Counted from the first letter of the stretch, positions 16,062-24,796 are shown. The stretch: 34,351 nt of DNA from Saprospiraceae bacterium (GCA_013360405.1 JABWBR010000091.1:1-34351); one strand, 5' to 3'. Made by a program: numbers and translations. Notes: a model not told the origin generated them from the sequence alone.

Positions 16062-17420
16062 CTAAACCGCCTGAATAATATCATACTGCGTCAAAATATG
16101 AATTCCGCCGGCCTTGTCCTTGGCTAAAACGGCGGGGATCGTTTTGCTGATGTATTTGCTGAGCTGGTTGAAGGGCAAATCCTCACTGACAACCGGGAAA
16201 GGGTCTCCCATCACCGATTCCACCGTTTTTTCCGTGTTTTGGATGGGATTTTCCAGCAGGTAAGTTAATACCGAGCTTTCGGTAACTGCGCCTACGAAAT
16301 CGCCGTTTTTGGTGACGGGCAACTGGGATATGTCATTGTTTTTCATCAGTTGGAAGGCGTGGCGCACCGTGTCGGCAACGTCAACAGTGATAAAACTTTT
16401 GTCCTTTTTGCGGGAAATGACATCTTTCACCTTCAGCTCGGTATCGAGGAAACCGCGTTCGCGCATCCAGTCGTCGTTATAGATTTTGCCTACGTATCGG
16501 CTGCCGTGGTCGTGGATCACCACCACCACCACGTCGTCTTTCGTGAGGCGGTCTTTGAGTTGCACGAGTCCGGCCACCGCCGAGCCGGCGGAATAACCGA
16601 GCATAATGCCTTCCTCGCGGGCGATACGGCGGGCCATCACAGCGCCGTCTTTGTCGCTCACCTTCTCAAAGTGGTCGATCAGAGAAAAATCCACATTTTT
16701 GGGCAGGATATCTTCGCCGATACCTTCGGTGATATACGGGTAGATCTCGTTAGGGTCAAAAATGCCCGTCTCGTGGTATTTTTTGAACACCGAGCCATAT
16801 GTATCCACGCCCCAAATCTGGATATCGGGGTTTTTCTCCTTGAGAAATTTTGCCACACCTGAGATAGTGCCGCCCGTGCCTACGCCGACAATCAGGTGGG
16901 TCACTTTGCCGTCGGTCTGGCGCCAGATTTCAGGGCCGGTGCTTTCGTAGTGCGCCGTACGGTTCGATAAATTATCGTATTGATTGCACCAATAGGAATT
17001 GGGGATCTCCTTGCTCAGTCGCTCGGCTACCGAATAATACGAACGTGGGTCTTCGGGTTCTACGTTGGTGGGACACACGATCACCTCGGCTCCCAGGGCT
17101 TTCAGCATATCGATTTTCTCTTTCGACTGCTTGTCGCTGGTCGTAAAAATACAGCGGTAGCCCTTTACCACGGCTGCGATGGCCAGTCCCATGCCCGTAT
17201 TGCCCGAGGTACATTCGATAATGGTGCCGCCGGGGGCGATATCGCCGCGTTTTTCAGCGTCATCCAGCATTTTCACCGCCATGCGGTCCTTGATAGAATG
17301 GCCGGGGTTGAAGGTCTCCACTTTCATCAGCACCAGTGCGGGCACGCCCTCCACTACCCTATTCAGTTTCACCAGCGGCGTATTGCCGATGGTTTGTAGG
17401 ATGTTGTCGTAATATTGCAT
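16062..17420 (-). CDS. Cystathionine beta-synthase (PLP enzyme with CBS pair)
   Basis: A 452-residue fold-type II PLP enzyme, expected to condense serine (or O-acetylserine) with homocysteine or sulfide in sulfur amino-acid metabolism. The PLP lysine is K44 in NPGHSIKDR, the phosphate loops are TSGNTGMG and GVGTGGTISG, and EGIMLGYSAGSA is also conserved. Residues ~334-452 hold two CBS motifs (VKDVISRKKDKSFITVDV with LMKNNDISQLPVT, and VESVMGDPFPVVS), a regulatory module that binds adenosyl ligands. Cystathionine beta-synthase and cysteine synthase are hard to separate by sequence alone; the CBS pair favours the former. The gene lies 21 nt downstream of the LysM gene on the same strand and may be cotranscribed with it. 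Confidence 0.87.
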   Translation of the reverse strand: MQYYDNILQTIGNTPLVKLNRVVEGVPALVLMKVETFNPGHSIKDRMAVKMLDDAEKRGDIAPGGTIIECTSGNTGMGLAIAAVVKGYRCIFTTSDKQSKEKIDMLKALGAEVIVCPTNVEPEDPRSYYSVAERLSKEIPNSYWCNQYDNLSNRTAHYESTGPEIWRQTDGKVTHLIVGVGTGGTISGVAKFLKEKNPDIQIWGVDTYGSVFKKYHETGIFDPNEIYPYITEGIGEDILPKNVDFSLIDHFEKVSDKDGAVMARRIAREEGIMLGYSAGSAVAGLVQLKDRLTKDDVVVVVIHDHGSRYVGKIYNDDWMRERGFLDTELKVKDVISRKKDKSFITVDVADTVRHAFQLMKNNDISQLPVTKNGDFVGAVTESSVLTYLLENPIQNTEKTVESVMGDPFPVVSEDLPFNQLSKYISKTIPAVLAKDKAGGIHILTQYDIIQAV

Positions 17421-17441
17421 TTTATGTAATTTGTAAAACTA

Positions 17442-18302
17442 TTATTCCCAATATTTTACCCTCACAAAAAACCTTGGGTCTTTGGCATTCAGCACCTTGG
17501 CGGTAATGGGTGAAAGCACTACCACCACATCATCGCCGTACACCGTATCCGGGATTCTGCCGATCACCTTCACGTATACCGTGCGTTTGCTCATGGGGTT
17601 AGTCACGGCGATTACCGATTTGACTGGAGCGTGGCGGTGCAGGGCGTAAAAGTCGGAGTCTTCCTTGCTGTTTTTCTGCCAATAGGCCACGCCCTGGTGT
17701 TCCTTTTCCTTTTTGGCTGTTTTTTCGCGCTGGTAGATACGCGACATCGCCTCATTACGCCGCGAATTGGGGTCGCCGGTAAACTGCCGGAAACTCTCGG
17801 GCACGCCCTCCGTACTTATCCAGCCCACATGAATGCGCTGGCCTTCCTTGACCGTAGTGGAAGTCATATCGTTGCGCTCCATAATAATTTCCATCGGCAT
17901 GCGAAAATACGTTCGGCAAATGCGGAACATCGTATCGCCTTTTTTCACCACATAATACACCGAAGCGTGTTTGCCGGCGGCAAAAGTATTGTCTTTGTAC
18001 CGTTTTATCGCCCTATTGGGAATCGGAATGCGTATGGATTGTCCCACCAAAACCGATTTTTCCTTCAATCCGGGGTTGTAGTAATACAATTCCTCCACCG
18101 ACAGTCCGTAAAATCGCGACAGCGAATAGAGCGTTTGTTTTTTTTCCAGGCGGTGATCAAAATACTTTTCTTCCCCTTCAATCGTAAGGAAGACGGTATC
18201 TTTGGGCAATAAATAGCGCAAACTGTCACCGGTTGCCTGGGTATTGGTAATCAGGGCGCACCACAGCAAAAAAGTAGGCAGGGCGCGTAAGGTAGTACTC
18301 AT
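17442..18302 (-). CDS. Secreted LysM protein with RlpA-like C-terminus
   Basis: A 286-residue exported protein (signal peptide MSTTLRALPTFLLWCALITNTQATG). Two LysM motifs that bind peptidoglycan are visible at ~50-97 (LEKKQTLYSLSRFYGLSVEELYYYNP) and ~115-163 (YYVVKKGDTMFRICRTYFRM). The C-terminal ~70 residues (VIAVTNPMSKRTVYVKVIGRIPD to LSPITAKVLNA) resemble the double-psi barrel of RlpA-like proteins, although the catalytic aspartate of lytic RlpA is not evident. A role in cell-wall binding or remodelling is inferred. It is divergent from kdsB with only 24 nt between start codons. Confidence 0.8.
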   Translation of the reverse strand: MSTTLRALPTFLLWCALITNTQATGDSLRYLLPKDTVFLTIEGEEKYFDHRLEKKQTLYSLSRFYGLSVEELYYYNPGLKEKSVLVGQSIRIPIPNRAIKRYKDNTFAAGKHASVYYVVKKGDTMFRICRTYFRMPMEIIMERNDMTSTTVKEGQRIHVGWISTEGVPESFRQFTGDPNSRRNEAMSRIYQREKTAKKEKEHQGVAYWQKNSKEDSDFYALHRHAPVKSVIAVTNPMSKRTVYVKVIGRIPDTVYGDDVVVVLSPITAKVLNAKDPRFFVRVKYWE

Positions 18303-18319
18303 AGTATTTAATTTTAACG

Positions 18320-18327
18320 CAAAAATA
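18320..18327 (-). promoter_or_regulatory. -7 box for the LysM gene, overlapping the kdsB start
   Basis: The minus strand reads TATTTTTG (a TAnnTTTG match) at 18327-18320, 18 nt upstream of the LysM ATG. Its first base pairs with the A of the kdsB ATG, so transcription of one gene and translation initiation of the other use the same bases. Confidence 0.45.
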
Positions 18328-19085
18328 TGAAAACCCTCGGAATCATACCTGCCCGCTATGCGTCAACTCGCTTTCCGGGCAAACCTTTAGTAGATATTAA
18401 CGGTCAAAGTATGCTGCAGCGCGTATTCAACCAGGCTTGTAAAGCCGATTTGCTGCAAAAAGTGATCATCGCCACCGACGACGAGCGTATATACCGGCAT
18501 GCGGAATCTATCGGCGCGCCCGTGATGTATACCGACGCCTCCCACCAAAGCGGCACCGACCGCTGTGCGGAGGTAGCCGCATCCTATCCGGAGATGGACG
18601 TGGTAGTCAACATACAAGGCGACGAGCCCTTTATCGATCCCGCACAAATCAACGCAGTCATAGCGCCTTTTGCGCAACACCCCGAACTGGCCATTGCCAC
18701 GCTCGCCAAGCGAATAACGGACGAACACCCTTTATTTAACCCCAATGTGGTGAAAGTAGTTTCTGACAAAAACGGTTTTGCCATGTATTTCAGTCGGCAC
18801 CCGATACCCTATCTGCGCAATCTGGACCACGAAGATTGGCTGTCGAAAGGGCTCCACTTTAAGCATATCGGTATTTATGCTTTTCGCAATAGCGTATTGC
18901 AAAATTTGGGGAAATTACCCCATGGAACCTACGAACAAGCTGAGTCGCTCGAGCAACTGCGCTGGCTGGAGGCCGGCTACCGGATTTATGTGGGACTGAC
19001 CGAGCTGGAAACGATAGGCATTGATACGCCGGAGGATTTGGAGGGGCTGGGGTTTTTCTTACCACAAAGACACAAAGAGCACTAA
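18327..19085 (+). CDS. kdsB: 3-deoxy-manno-octulosonate cytidylyltransferase (CMP-KDO synthetase)
   Basis: A 252-residue cytosolic enzyme that activates KDO with CTP for lipopolysaccharide inner-core synthesis. Diagnostic motifs are IIPARYASTRFPGKPL at the N-terminus, SGTDRCAEVA, VVNIQGDEPFI, YFSRHPIPY, KHIGIYAFR and the C-terminal ESLEQLRWLEAG with IGIDTPEDLE. The last residues (PQRHKEH) are encoded by a CACAAAG-rich repeat that also forms a terminator-like hairpin, so the natural C-terminus appears to have been replaced by repeat sequence. The start ATG is 24 nt from the divergent LysM gene. Confidence 0.93.
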   Translation: MKTLGIIPARYASTRFPGKPLVDINGQSMLQRVFNQACKADLLQKVIIATDDERIYRHAESIGAPVMYTDASHQSGTDRCAEVAASYPEMDVVVNIQGDEPFIDPAQINAVIAPFAQHPELAIATLAKRITDEHPLFNPNVVKVVSDKNGFAMYFSRHPIPYLRNLDHEDWLSKGLHFKHIGIYAFRNSVLQNLGKLPHGTYEQAESLEQLRWLEAGYRIYVGLTELETIGIDTPEDLEGLGFFLPQRHKEH

Positions 19086-19113
19086 GTACCACAAAGTGCT
19101 TGCTTTGTGTCTT
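19067..19113. terminator. CACAAAG repeat hairpin between kdsB and cdd
   Basis: AAGACACAAAG (19067-19077) is perfectly complementary to CTTTGTGTCTT (19103-19113). The second arm is followed by TTTTAC, and TTTGTGTTTAAA comes soon after. It spans the kdsB stop codon (19083-19085) and lies between two convergent genes, so it could terminate both. Confidence 0.55.
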
Positions 19114-19145
19114 CTTTTACTTTCTGCCTTTGTGTTTAAAAAAAT

Positions 19146-19628
19146 TCACAAATACGAGCTATCGAAAGACAGCGGCAGCAAATCAACCGCGTCATTAAAG
19201 CGGTAGATGGGGCCGGTTTCGCCTTTGATCAGTACCACGATGGGTTGTCCTTGGCGGTTCGACGTCTCGCAGATCACCTGACGACAGGCGCCGCAGGGGG
19301 CTGCGGGGCGGTTCACCACCTGGTGGCTGCTTTTAATCGTAATCGCGATAGCCGTGACCGCCACGCCGGGATACACAGACGTAGCAGCCCCTAAGGCCAC
19401 CCGTTCGGCGCAGAGGCACATCGGATAAGCGGCATTCTCCTGATTGGCGCCAGAAATCACTTCTCCGTTAGCCAATAATAAGGCGGCGCCTACGTTAAAT
19501 TTGGAATAGGGCGCGTACGACTTAGCGAGCGCCTCGTGGGCTTCCCGCATCAACACACCTTCCTGACCAGGTAATTCGGCCTCGTTTTCAAACACTTGCA
19601 CTTTCGTGATCAGCTCAACTTCCCGCAT
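19146..19628 (-). CDS. cdd: Cytidine deaminase
   Basis: A 160-residue enzyme of pyrimidine salvage that converts cytidine or deoxycytidine to the uridine form. The zinc site is complete: C73-A-E75 (CLCAERVAL), where E75 is the proton shuttle, and C112-x-x-C115 (PCGACRQ). YSKFNVGAALL and the SGANQENAAYPM segment are typical substrate-site elements. The length fits the homotetrameric class, with a somewhat long N-terminus (~25 residues). ATG 19628 is the only reasonable start. The gene is convergent with kdsB. Confidence 0.92.
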   Translation of the reverse strand: MREVELITKVQVFENEAELPGQEGVLMREAHEALAKSYAPYSKFNVGAALLLANGEVISGANQENAAYPMCLCAERVALGAATSVYPGVAVTAIAITIKSSHQVVNRPAAPCGACRQVICETSNRQGQPIVVLIKGETGPIYRFNDAVDLLPLSFDSSYL

Positions 19629-19727
19629 CGCAAATAAAATTTACATAATACACCAGTTGTCAAAATTAAAAGAATACTGGCAAAGCGCTATCTTTCGGCG
19701 CGTTCTTATTACAAAAAGCTACCGCAA

Positions 19728-21059
19728 ATGAACAATATACTCATCATAGGCGCCGGCAGGTCATCCACGGCGCTCATCAACTACGTACTCGAAAAGGCCC
19801 GCGACCGCAACTGGACCGTCACCGTCGCCGATGCCGACCCCGAGTTGGCCAAGCAGAAAGTCAACGACCACCCCAACGGCCGCGCCGCCTGGCTCGACGT
19901 GCTGAAAGTCAACGACCGCCGCGACCTCATCAGTCGACACGACATCGTGGTATCGCTGATGCCCGCGCACCTGCACATCGAAGTCGCCCTCGACTGCATC
20001 AAGCTCAAAAAACACCTCATCACGGCCTCGTATGTATCGCAGGAAATGCACAAACTCAGCGACGCTGCCCGCAGCCACGACCTCATCTTCATGGGTGAAA
20101 TGGGCCTCGACCCCGGCATCGACCACATGTCGGCGATGCAAAAAATCCACCAGATCAAACAACACGGCGGCCAACTGACGGCCTTCCGCTCTTATACTGG
20201 CGGACTCATCGCCCCAGAAAGCGATGACAATCCCTGGCACTACAAATTTACCTGGAACCCGCGCAATGTCATATTGGCCGGACAAGGCACCGCGCAGTTT
20301 CTCGAAGGCGGCAAATTCAGGTACATCCCCTACAACCGCTTGTTCACCAAATACTGGGTAGTAGACATCCCCGGTATGGGTGACTATGAAGTCTACGCCA
20401 ACCGCGACTCGCTGCTCTACCGAGATGTTTACGGCCTGAGCGGCATTCCCAACATCCTGCGCGGCACCATCCGGCACCTGGGCTATTGCGATGCCTGGAA
20501 TGCCCTGCGCAAAATAGGTCTCACCGACAACTCCTTCCCCATCGTCGATTCGGGCGACCTTACCTACCACGAGTTGATGGAGGCTTATGCCGGCGGGGGC
20601 CCGGGTTCGGTCAAAGACCGCATCGCGCGCCTGCTCGACCAGGACGTCGACTCCCCCGTCATGGAAAAGCTCGAATGGCTAGGATTATTCCGCAAAACCA
20701 AAATCCACGTAGCCAACGCCACCCCTGCCCAGATCCTAGAAGACCTGCTGCTCAAAAAATGGGCGCTCAAGCCGAGCGACAAGGATATGATCATCATGCA
20801 CCACGAGTTTGAGTACATCCTGGAAAACCAAACCCGGCTGCTCAAATCCACGCTGGTCATGAAAGGCGCCAACGAACACGACACGGCCATGGCCCGCCTG
20901 GTAGGCCTGCCCATCGGCATTTTTGTGCGCCTGGTGATGGAAGGAAAGATCAAAGCCACGGGCGTTAACATCCCCGTCATGCAGGAGGTGTATGACCCGG
21001 TGTTGGAGGAGTTGGCGACGTATGGGGTGGTGTTTAGGGAGGAGGAGGTGATTCTTTGA
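19728..21059 (+). CDS. Saccharopine dehydrogenase-like enzyme (LYS9 type)
   Basis: A 443-residue enzyme with an N-terminal Rossmann motif (ILIIGAGRSSTALINYVL) and the family segment MGEMGLDPGIDHMSAM, where substrate and cofactor meet. The rest (GGLIAPESDDNPWHYKFTWNPRNVILAGQG and the VYANRDSLLY region) is typical of glutamate-forming saccharopine reductase of the LYS9 group, which acts in lysine degradation through saccharopine in bacteria that keep this pathway. It is clearly distinct from the shorter relative at 624-1751. The TGA (21057-21059) overlaps the first unit of a heptamer repeat. Confidence 0.87.
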   Translation: MNNILIIGAGRSSTALINYVLEKARDRNWTVTVADADPELAKQKVNDHPNGRAAWLDVLKVNDRRDLISRHDIVVSLMPAHLHIEVALDCIKLKKHLITASYVSQEMHKLSDAARSHDLIFMGEMGLDPGIDHMSAMQKIHQIKQHGGQLTAFRSYTGGLIAPESDDNPWHYKFTWNPRNVILAGQGTAQFLEGGKFRYIPYNRLFTKYWVVDIPGMGDYEVYANRDSLLYRDVYGLSGIPNILRGTIRHLGYCDAWNALRKIGLTDNSFPIVDSGDLTYHELMEAYAGGGPGSVKDRIARLLDQDVDSPVMEKLEWLGLFRKTKIHVANATPAQILEDLLLKKWALKPSDKDMIIMHHEFEYILENQTRLLKSTLVMKGANEHDTAMARLVGLPIGIFVRLVMEGKIKATGVNIPVMQEVYDPVLEELATYGVVFREEEVIL

Positions 21060-21092
21060 TTTCGGATTTCGGATTTCGGAATGCGGATTTTT
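21058..21092. repeat. Heptamer repeat at the stop codon (GATTTCG)
   Basis: Three perfect copies of GATTTCG (21058-21078) are followed by GAATGCG and GATTTTT in the same 7-bp register. The first two bases, GA, belong to the stop codon of the saccharopine dehydrogenase gene. Confidence 0.8.
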
Positions 21093-21183
21093 GCTTTGTC
21101 GGGTTATTTTGACTTTGTCAAACCCGCAGGGGTATCTGCACATGTTGCGATAGAGCGGGCAAGTGCTAAGATGATGTTGTGGA

Positions 21184-21196
21184 TTCCCTTCGGGAA
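21184..21196. terminator. Small hairpin downstream of the TIR gene
   Basis: TTCCC-TTC-GGGAA forms a 5-bp stem in the 173-bp spacer between the saccharopine dehydrogenase and TIR genes, which are convergent. It is short and without a good T-run, so it is a weak terminator candidate. The spacer also holds GCACATGTTGCGATA (21138-21152), close to a sequence at 3921-3935. Confidence 0.25.
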
Positions 21197-21265
21197 AGAC
21201 AAATAAAGGGTAAAAAAGGCTTCGTTACCTTCTATTGAAACCTCACTCCAAATGTATTATTTTAT

Positions 21266-22483
21266 TCAGCCATTAGTGCTCTTTTTCTGTGCAGCTCGTT
21301 CCAATTTACTTAATTTGAGAAATAATTCGTCTCTTTCTTGTAATAATTTATCAATATCAACTTGATGTTTCATTTCTAGATTTTTCAGCTTATCTGATAA
21401 TTCAGTATTAAAAGTTTCAAGTTCTGCATTTTTAACTATATAATATTTTTCATTTTTAAGTTTCTTTATCTCAGCAAGAAGTTCAATAATTTTCGATTTT
21501 AATGCCGTTTCTATAGTATTATCCAGTCCATAATCATGAAAATCAACTTTTAAATCCTTATCCGATTTCGCATCAATGAAATCTACCTTTAAAACCTTAA
21601 TTTCGTTCTTAAGCCTGGATATATAAGTATCTTTTTCCTTTACTATTCTGTCAAATGATATTTGTTTTTCTTCAATTTCTTTTTCAAGAAATTTTATACG
21701 ATCTAATAAGTCTGATTTTTCATTTAGGACTGTAGTATACTTAGACTCTAAACCTGCATGTTCAGAAATTGCATATAAACGAGTAGTATTAATATCTTCA
21801 ATGTATTTATCCAACTCAAAGACTTTCATCTTAAATTCCTTTTGCAACTCTAAATACTGACGATTAATAATTTTTAATTCATTTTTATTTATTTTATTTT
21901 CTGCTTTTATCTTCCTTTGTTCATTTGTAAGTTTTTTATTTTTAATTTTAAGTTCATTGCACATTAACTCTAAATTCGTAATAGTCTGCAATGATTGCTT
22001 CCGAATTGTTTCTTTATTCCTTATTCTTTCCTCAATTAATTGTTTTAATCTGACAACGGTGTCTCGAAAACCAGACTCAGGATCTTTCCAATTGCCTCCA
22101 ATAATTGGATCGCCATTTGAGGGAAGTGCTTGTAATTCACCGATTGGGGTATCATGCCAATCACAGTCCTTAAGTATGATAGGCACAATAACAACCTCAC
22201 CTAATTTATGCCTTTCCAGCGCTTTTGTCATTTCTATTTCGTAGCAATAATCTGATGCGATAAAATCAACACTAACTAGTATTAATATTATATCAGCCTT
22301 TGATAATGCAATCGAGATTTGTTTCTGCCAATCTTGCCCAGGAATGATCTCGCCATCATGCCATAAATTAATATAATTTTTCCTTTTTAATGAATGTAAA
22401 TGAATTTCCAGCCTCTTTCTTAATTCCGCATCTTTTCGGGAGTAAATGAAAAATAAATTGACCTTATTCTCATGATCTTCCAT
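21266..22483 (-). CDS. TIR-domain protein with long coiled coil
   Basis: A 405-residue protein. Residues ~8-155 form a TIR domain of the bacterial TIR_2 type: NLFFIYSRKDAELRKRLEIHL, then LWHDGEIIPGQDWQKQI, then ADIILILVSVDFIASDYCYEIEM, where E84 aligns with the NADase glutamate, and later VVIVPIILKDCDW. From ~160 to the end it is almost continuous coiled coil (ELKIKNKKLTNEQRKIKAE, LLDRIKFLEKEIEEK, HQVDIDKLLQERDELFLKL). Bacterial TIR proteins often act as NAD-depleting abortive-infection effectors; that role here is inference. The coiled coil could oligomerise it or sense a trigger. It lies 141 nt downstream of hsdM on the same strand with no evident promoter, is strikingly AT-rich, and probably rides on the hsd transcript. 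Confidence 0.85.
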   Translation of the reverse strand: MEDHENKVNLFFIYSRKDAELRKRLEIHLHSLKRKNYINLWHDGEIIPGQDWQKQISIALSKADIILILVSVDFIASDYCYEIEMTKALERHKLGEVVIVPIILKDCDWHDTPIGELQALPSNGDPIIGGNWKDPESGFRDTVVRLKQLIEERIRNKETIRKQSLQTITNLELMCNELKIKNKKLTNEQRKIKAENKINKNELKIINRQYLELQKEFKMKVFELDKYIEDINTTRLYAISEHAGLESKYTTVLNEKSDLLDRIKFLEKEIEEKQISFDRIVKEKDTYISRLKNEIKVLKVDFIDAKSDKDLKVDFHDYGLDNTIETALKSKIIELLAEIKKLKNEKYYIVKNAELETFNTELSDKLKNLEMKHQVDIDKLLQERDELFLKLSKLERAAQKKSTNG

Positions 22484-22624
22484 ACTAAAGTTATTTTTTT
22501 GAAGTGAAAAGCTACGTCCTCTTTTCTACAATCTTGTTGTCCAGCCCCCTGAAAATTTACTTCAAGGCATTGAAGGAACTTCGATTATACGAACTATCCA
22601 TACAACTACCCGATATTTTACAAG

Positions 22625-24235
22625 TCAGCCCGTAACAGGCGGCAGCCCCAACTCCCTTAGAAACTGATTATGCCTTTCAGCAGCTTCTGCCGCTTTCTTT
22701 TCAATGGCAATCAGTTCGTCGTGTACCGCCTTGAGATCGATTATTTCTTCTGTTTTTGCCGTACTGACGTAGCGAGATATGTTTAAATTGTATTGATTTT
22801 TCTCTATTTCTTCCATCGATACACGACGGGAATAACGTATTTCTTCTTTGCGGTACTGGTAAGTTTCTACGATTTTTGCAATATGCTCTGGCAATAAGCT
22901 GTTTTGACGTTTGCCCTTTTCAAAGTATTCGCTGGCGTTGATAAACAGTACATCATCCGGCCTTTTACACTTCTTGAGCACCAGTATACAAACAGGAATA
23001 CCCGTAGAATAAAACAGATTGGAAGGCAAGCCGATAACCGTGTCAATGTTGCCGTCTTTTAACAACTTGGTGCGAATACGCTCCTCGATGCCTCCCCGAA
23101 ATAATACGCCATGCGGTAGTATGATGGCCATTGTTCCTTTTTCGGACAGAAAGTGGAAGCCGTGTAGTAGAAAAGCAAAATCTGCCGCTGATTTGGGGGC
23201 AAGGCCGTAGCTTTTATAGCGAAAATCTTCACCCAAAGCCTCCGTCGGTTCCCAGCGAAGACTAAAAGGAGGATTTGCGACAACCGCATCGAATTCCTGC
23301 TTCCTCGCGGGATTCATCTCGTTCAGTATTTCCCAATCATTCAGCAGGGTGTCGCCGTGGTGGATTTCAAACTCGGTGTCTTTCAGGCCGTGCAGCAGCA
23401 TGTTCATGCGGGCCAGGTTGTAGGTGGTGATGTTTTTTTCCTGACCGTATATCTTGCCGATGCCGTTGGGCCCCATTTGCTTGCGTACATTCAGCAATAG
23501 CGAACCCGAACCACAGGCAAAGTCCAATACTTTGTCCAGCTTTTTCTTTTTGCCTGTCTTTGGTTCCTGGCCGTCCAGGACGACAATTTCGGAAAGGATG
23601 CTGGAAATCTGTTGCGGCGTATAAAACTCGCCGGCCTTTTTACCGGAGCCTGCCGCAAACTGCCCGATGAGGTACTCGTAGGCATCACCCAGGACATCTA
23701 TATCCCTCGAAAAATCGGCGATACCCTCGGCTATCTTCTGGATGATGGTGCATAGCTTGGTGTTGCGCTCGGCATAACTTCTGCCGAGTTTGTCGGAGTT
23801 CAGGTTGATTTCCGAGAACAAACCCTGAAAGGTGCTTTCAAAAGACTGGTTTTCGATGTACTTGAACCCGGCCTCCAGGGTTTTCAATAAATCAGGGCTT
23901 TGAAGGCGGGCCAATTCGGAAATGCTGCTCCACAAATGCTGCGGCTCGATGACGTAATGCACTTTGCGGCGCATTTGCTTTTCAAATTCCGGCACGTCTT
24001 CCGCATTGGCGGCATACCACAACGACAAGGGCGCAAGCCGGTCGTCCGCCGCGGTTTTGGGATAGTCCGGCCCCAGTTCCTTTTGGGCCGCCGATTCGTA
24101 GTTGTCGGACAGGTAGCGCAAAAACAGGAACGAAAGCATGTAGTCCCGGAAGTCGTCCGCATTCATGGCGCCCCGCAGTTTGTCGGCGATGGCCCAGAGG
24201 GTTTTTCCTAATTGTTGCTGGTTCTGTTCCTTCAT
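22625..24235 (-). CDS. hsdM: Type I restriction-modification DNA methyltransferase subunit
   Basis: A 536-residue N6-adenine methyltransferase, the modification subunit of a type I system, acting with HsdS. The N-terminal helical HsdM domain (ADKLRGAMNADDFRDYMLSFLFLRYLSD) is followed by AGEFYTPQQI and the AdoMet site DFACGSGSLLLNV (CGSGS at 241-245). The catalytic NPPF is at 321-324 (VVANPPFSLRW). Length and motif order are normal and nothing is broken. The gene is separated from hsdS by an inserted transposase gene and hairpin array. ATG 24235 begins the conserved N-terminal region. No promoter is evident directly upstream, so it depends on transcription from hsdRS or from the transposase promoter. 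Confidence 0.93.
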   Translation of the reverse strand: MKEQNQQQLGKTLWAIADKLRGAMNADDFRDYMLSFLFLRYLSDNYESAAQKELGPDYPKTAADDRLAPLSLWYAANAEDVPEFEKQMRRKVHYVIEPQHLWSSISELARLQSPDLLKTLEAGFKYIENQSFESTFQGLFSEINLNSDKLGRSYAERNTKLCTIIQKIAEGIADFSRDIDVLGDAYEYLIGQFAAGSGKKAGEFYTPQQISSILSEIVVLDGQEPKTGKKKKLDKVLDFACGSGSLLLNVRKQMGPNGIGKIYGQEKNITTYNLARMNMLLHGLKDTEFEIHHGDTLLNDWEILNEMNPARKQEFDAVVANPPFSLRWEPTEALGEDFRYKSYGLAPKSAADFAFLLHGFHFLSEKGTMAIILPHGVLFRGGIEERIRTKLLKDGNIDTVIGLPSNLFYSTGIPVCILVLKKCKRPDDVLFINASEYFEKGKRQNSLLPEHIAKIVETYQYRKEEIRYSRRVSMEEIEKNQYNLNISRYVSTAKTEEIIDLKAVHDELIAIEKKAAEAAERHNQFLRELGLPPVTG

Positions 24236-24292
24236 GATGTTGTTTTGTTTCCGGCTTTGGGTATTCGCCCGTGGTACTGCGGGGACGGCATC

Positions 24293-24766
24293 TTACTCGC
24301 TGATATCCTCGAAAAAATCAAATAAATATTCATTTTTATACTCAATTTCATACCTCCGCAAAAGGGAGAGGTATTCCTCCCGGAATGTCGTTTTCCGGTG
24401 ATGTTCAGGTTGGTTCAAAATGTATTTTATCACGTTGTCCAATTCGCTACGGGAATGGGAAAATGCCCCATAGCCTTCCTGCCAGTTGAAGCGAAACGGC
24501 GTAAAGCGTTTTTCCTTGATGAAATTGGTAGTTTCGGTTTTCAAAACCTGAACGGTATCGGAAAGGGAAATAGCGGGATTTGCCCCTATCAATATATGCG
24601 CGTGGTCGGGCATGAGGTAAATGGCCAGGAGTTTGTGTTTTTTGTTCTGCAAAATGCCTGTCATGTATCGCTCGGTTTCTTCACGGAATTCGGGTTTGAT
24701 GAGCGCCTGGCGGTTTTGCACGGCAAAGACCAAATGGGTGTAGAGTTGTGTATATGTATTCGCCAT
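24293..24766 (-). CDS. REP-associated tyrosine transposase (RAYT, Y1/HUH, IS200-like)
   Basis: A 157-residue single-strand transposase of the Y1_Tnp family. The HUH motif is H55-A-H57 (LMPDHAHILIG), and the probable nucleophile is Y115 in NVIKYILNQPEHH. The segment FNWQEGYGAFSHS is typical of the chromosomal RAYT-like group found in Bacteroidota. RAYTs cut and mobilise short palindromic REP sequences and are often single-copy domesticated genes. The array of 14 hairpins begins about 100 bp upstream of its start, which is exactly the expected partnership. I chose ATG 24766; a TTG at 24799 lies in the promoter box. It sits between hsdS and hsdM on the same strand, 57 nt before hsdM. Confidence 0.88.
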   Translation of the reverse strand: MANTYTQLYTHLVFAVQNRQALIKPEFREETERYMTGILQNKKHKLLAIYLMPDHAHILIGANPAISLSDTVQVLKTETTNFIKEKRFTPFRFNWQEGYGAFSHSRSELDNVIKYILNQPEHHRKTTFREEYLSLLRRYEIEYKNEYLFDFFEDISE

Positions 24767-24796
24767 ATCCCATTGATTTTTTATGCATAGTACCGG

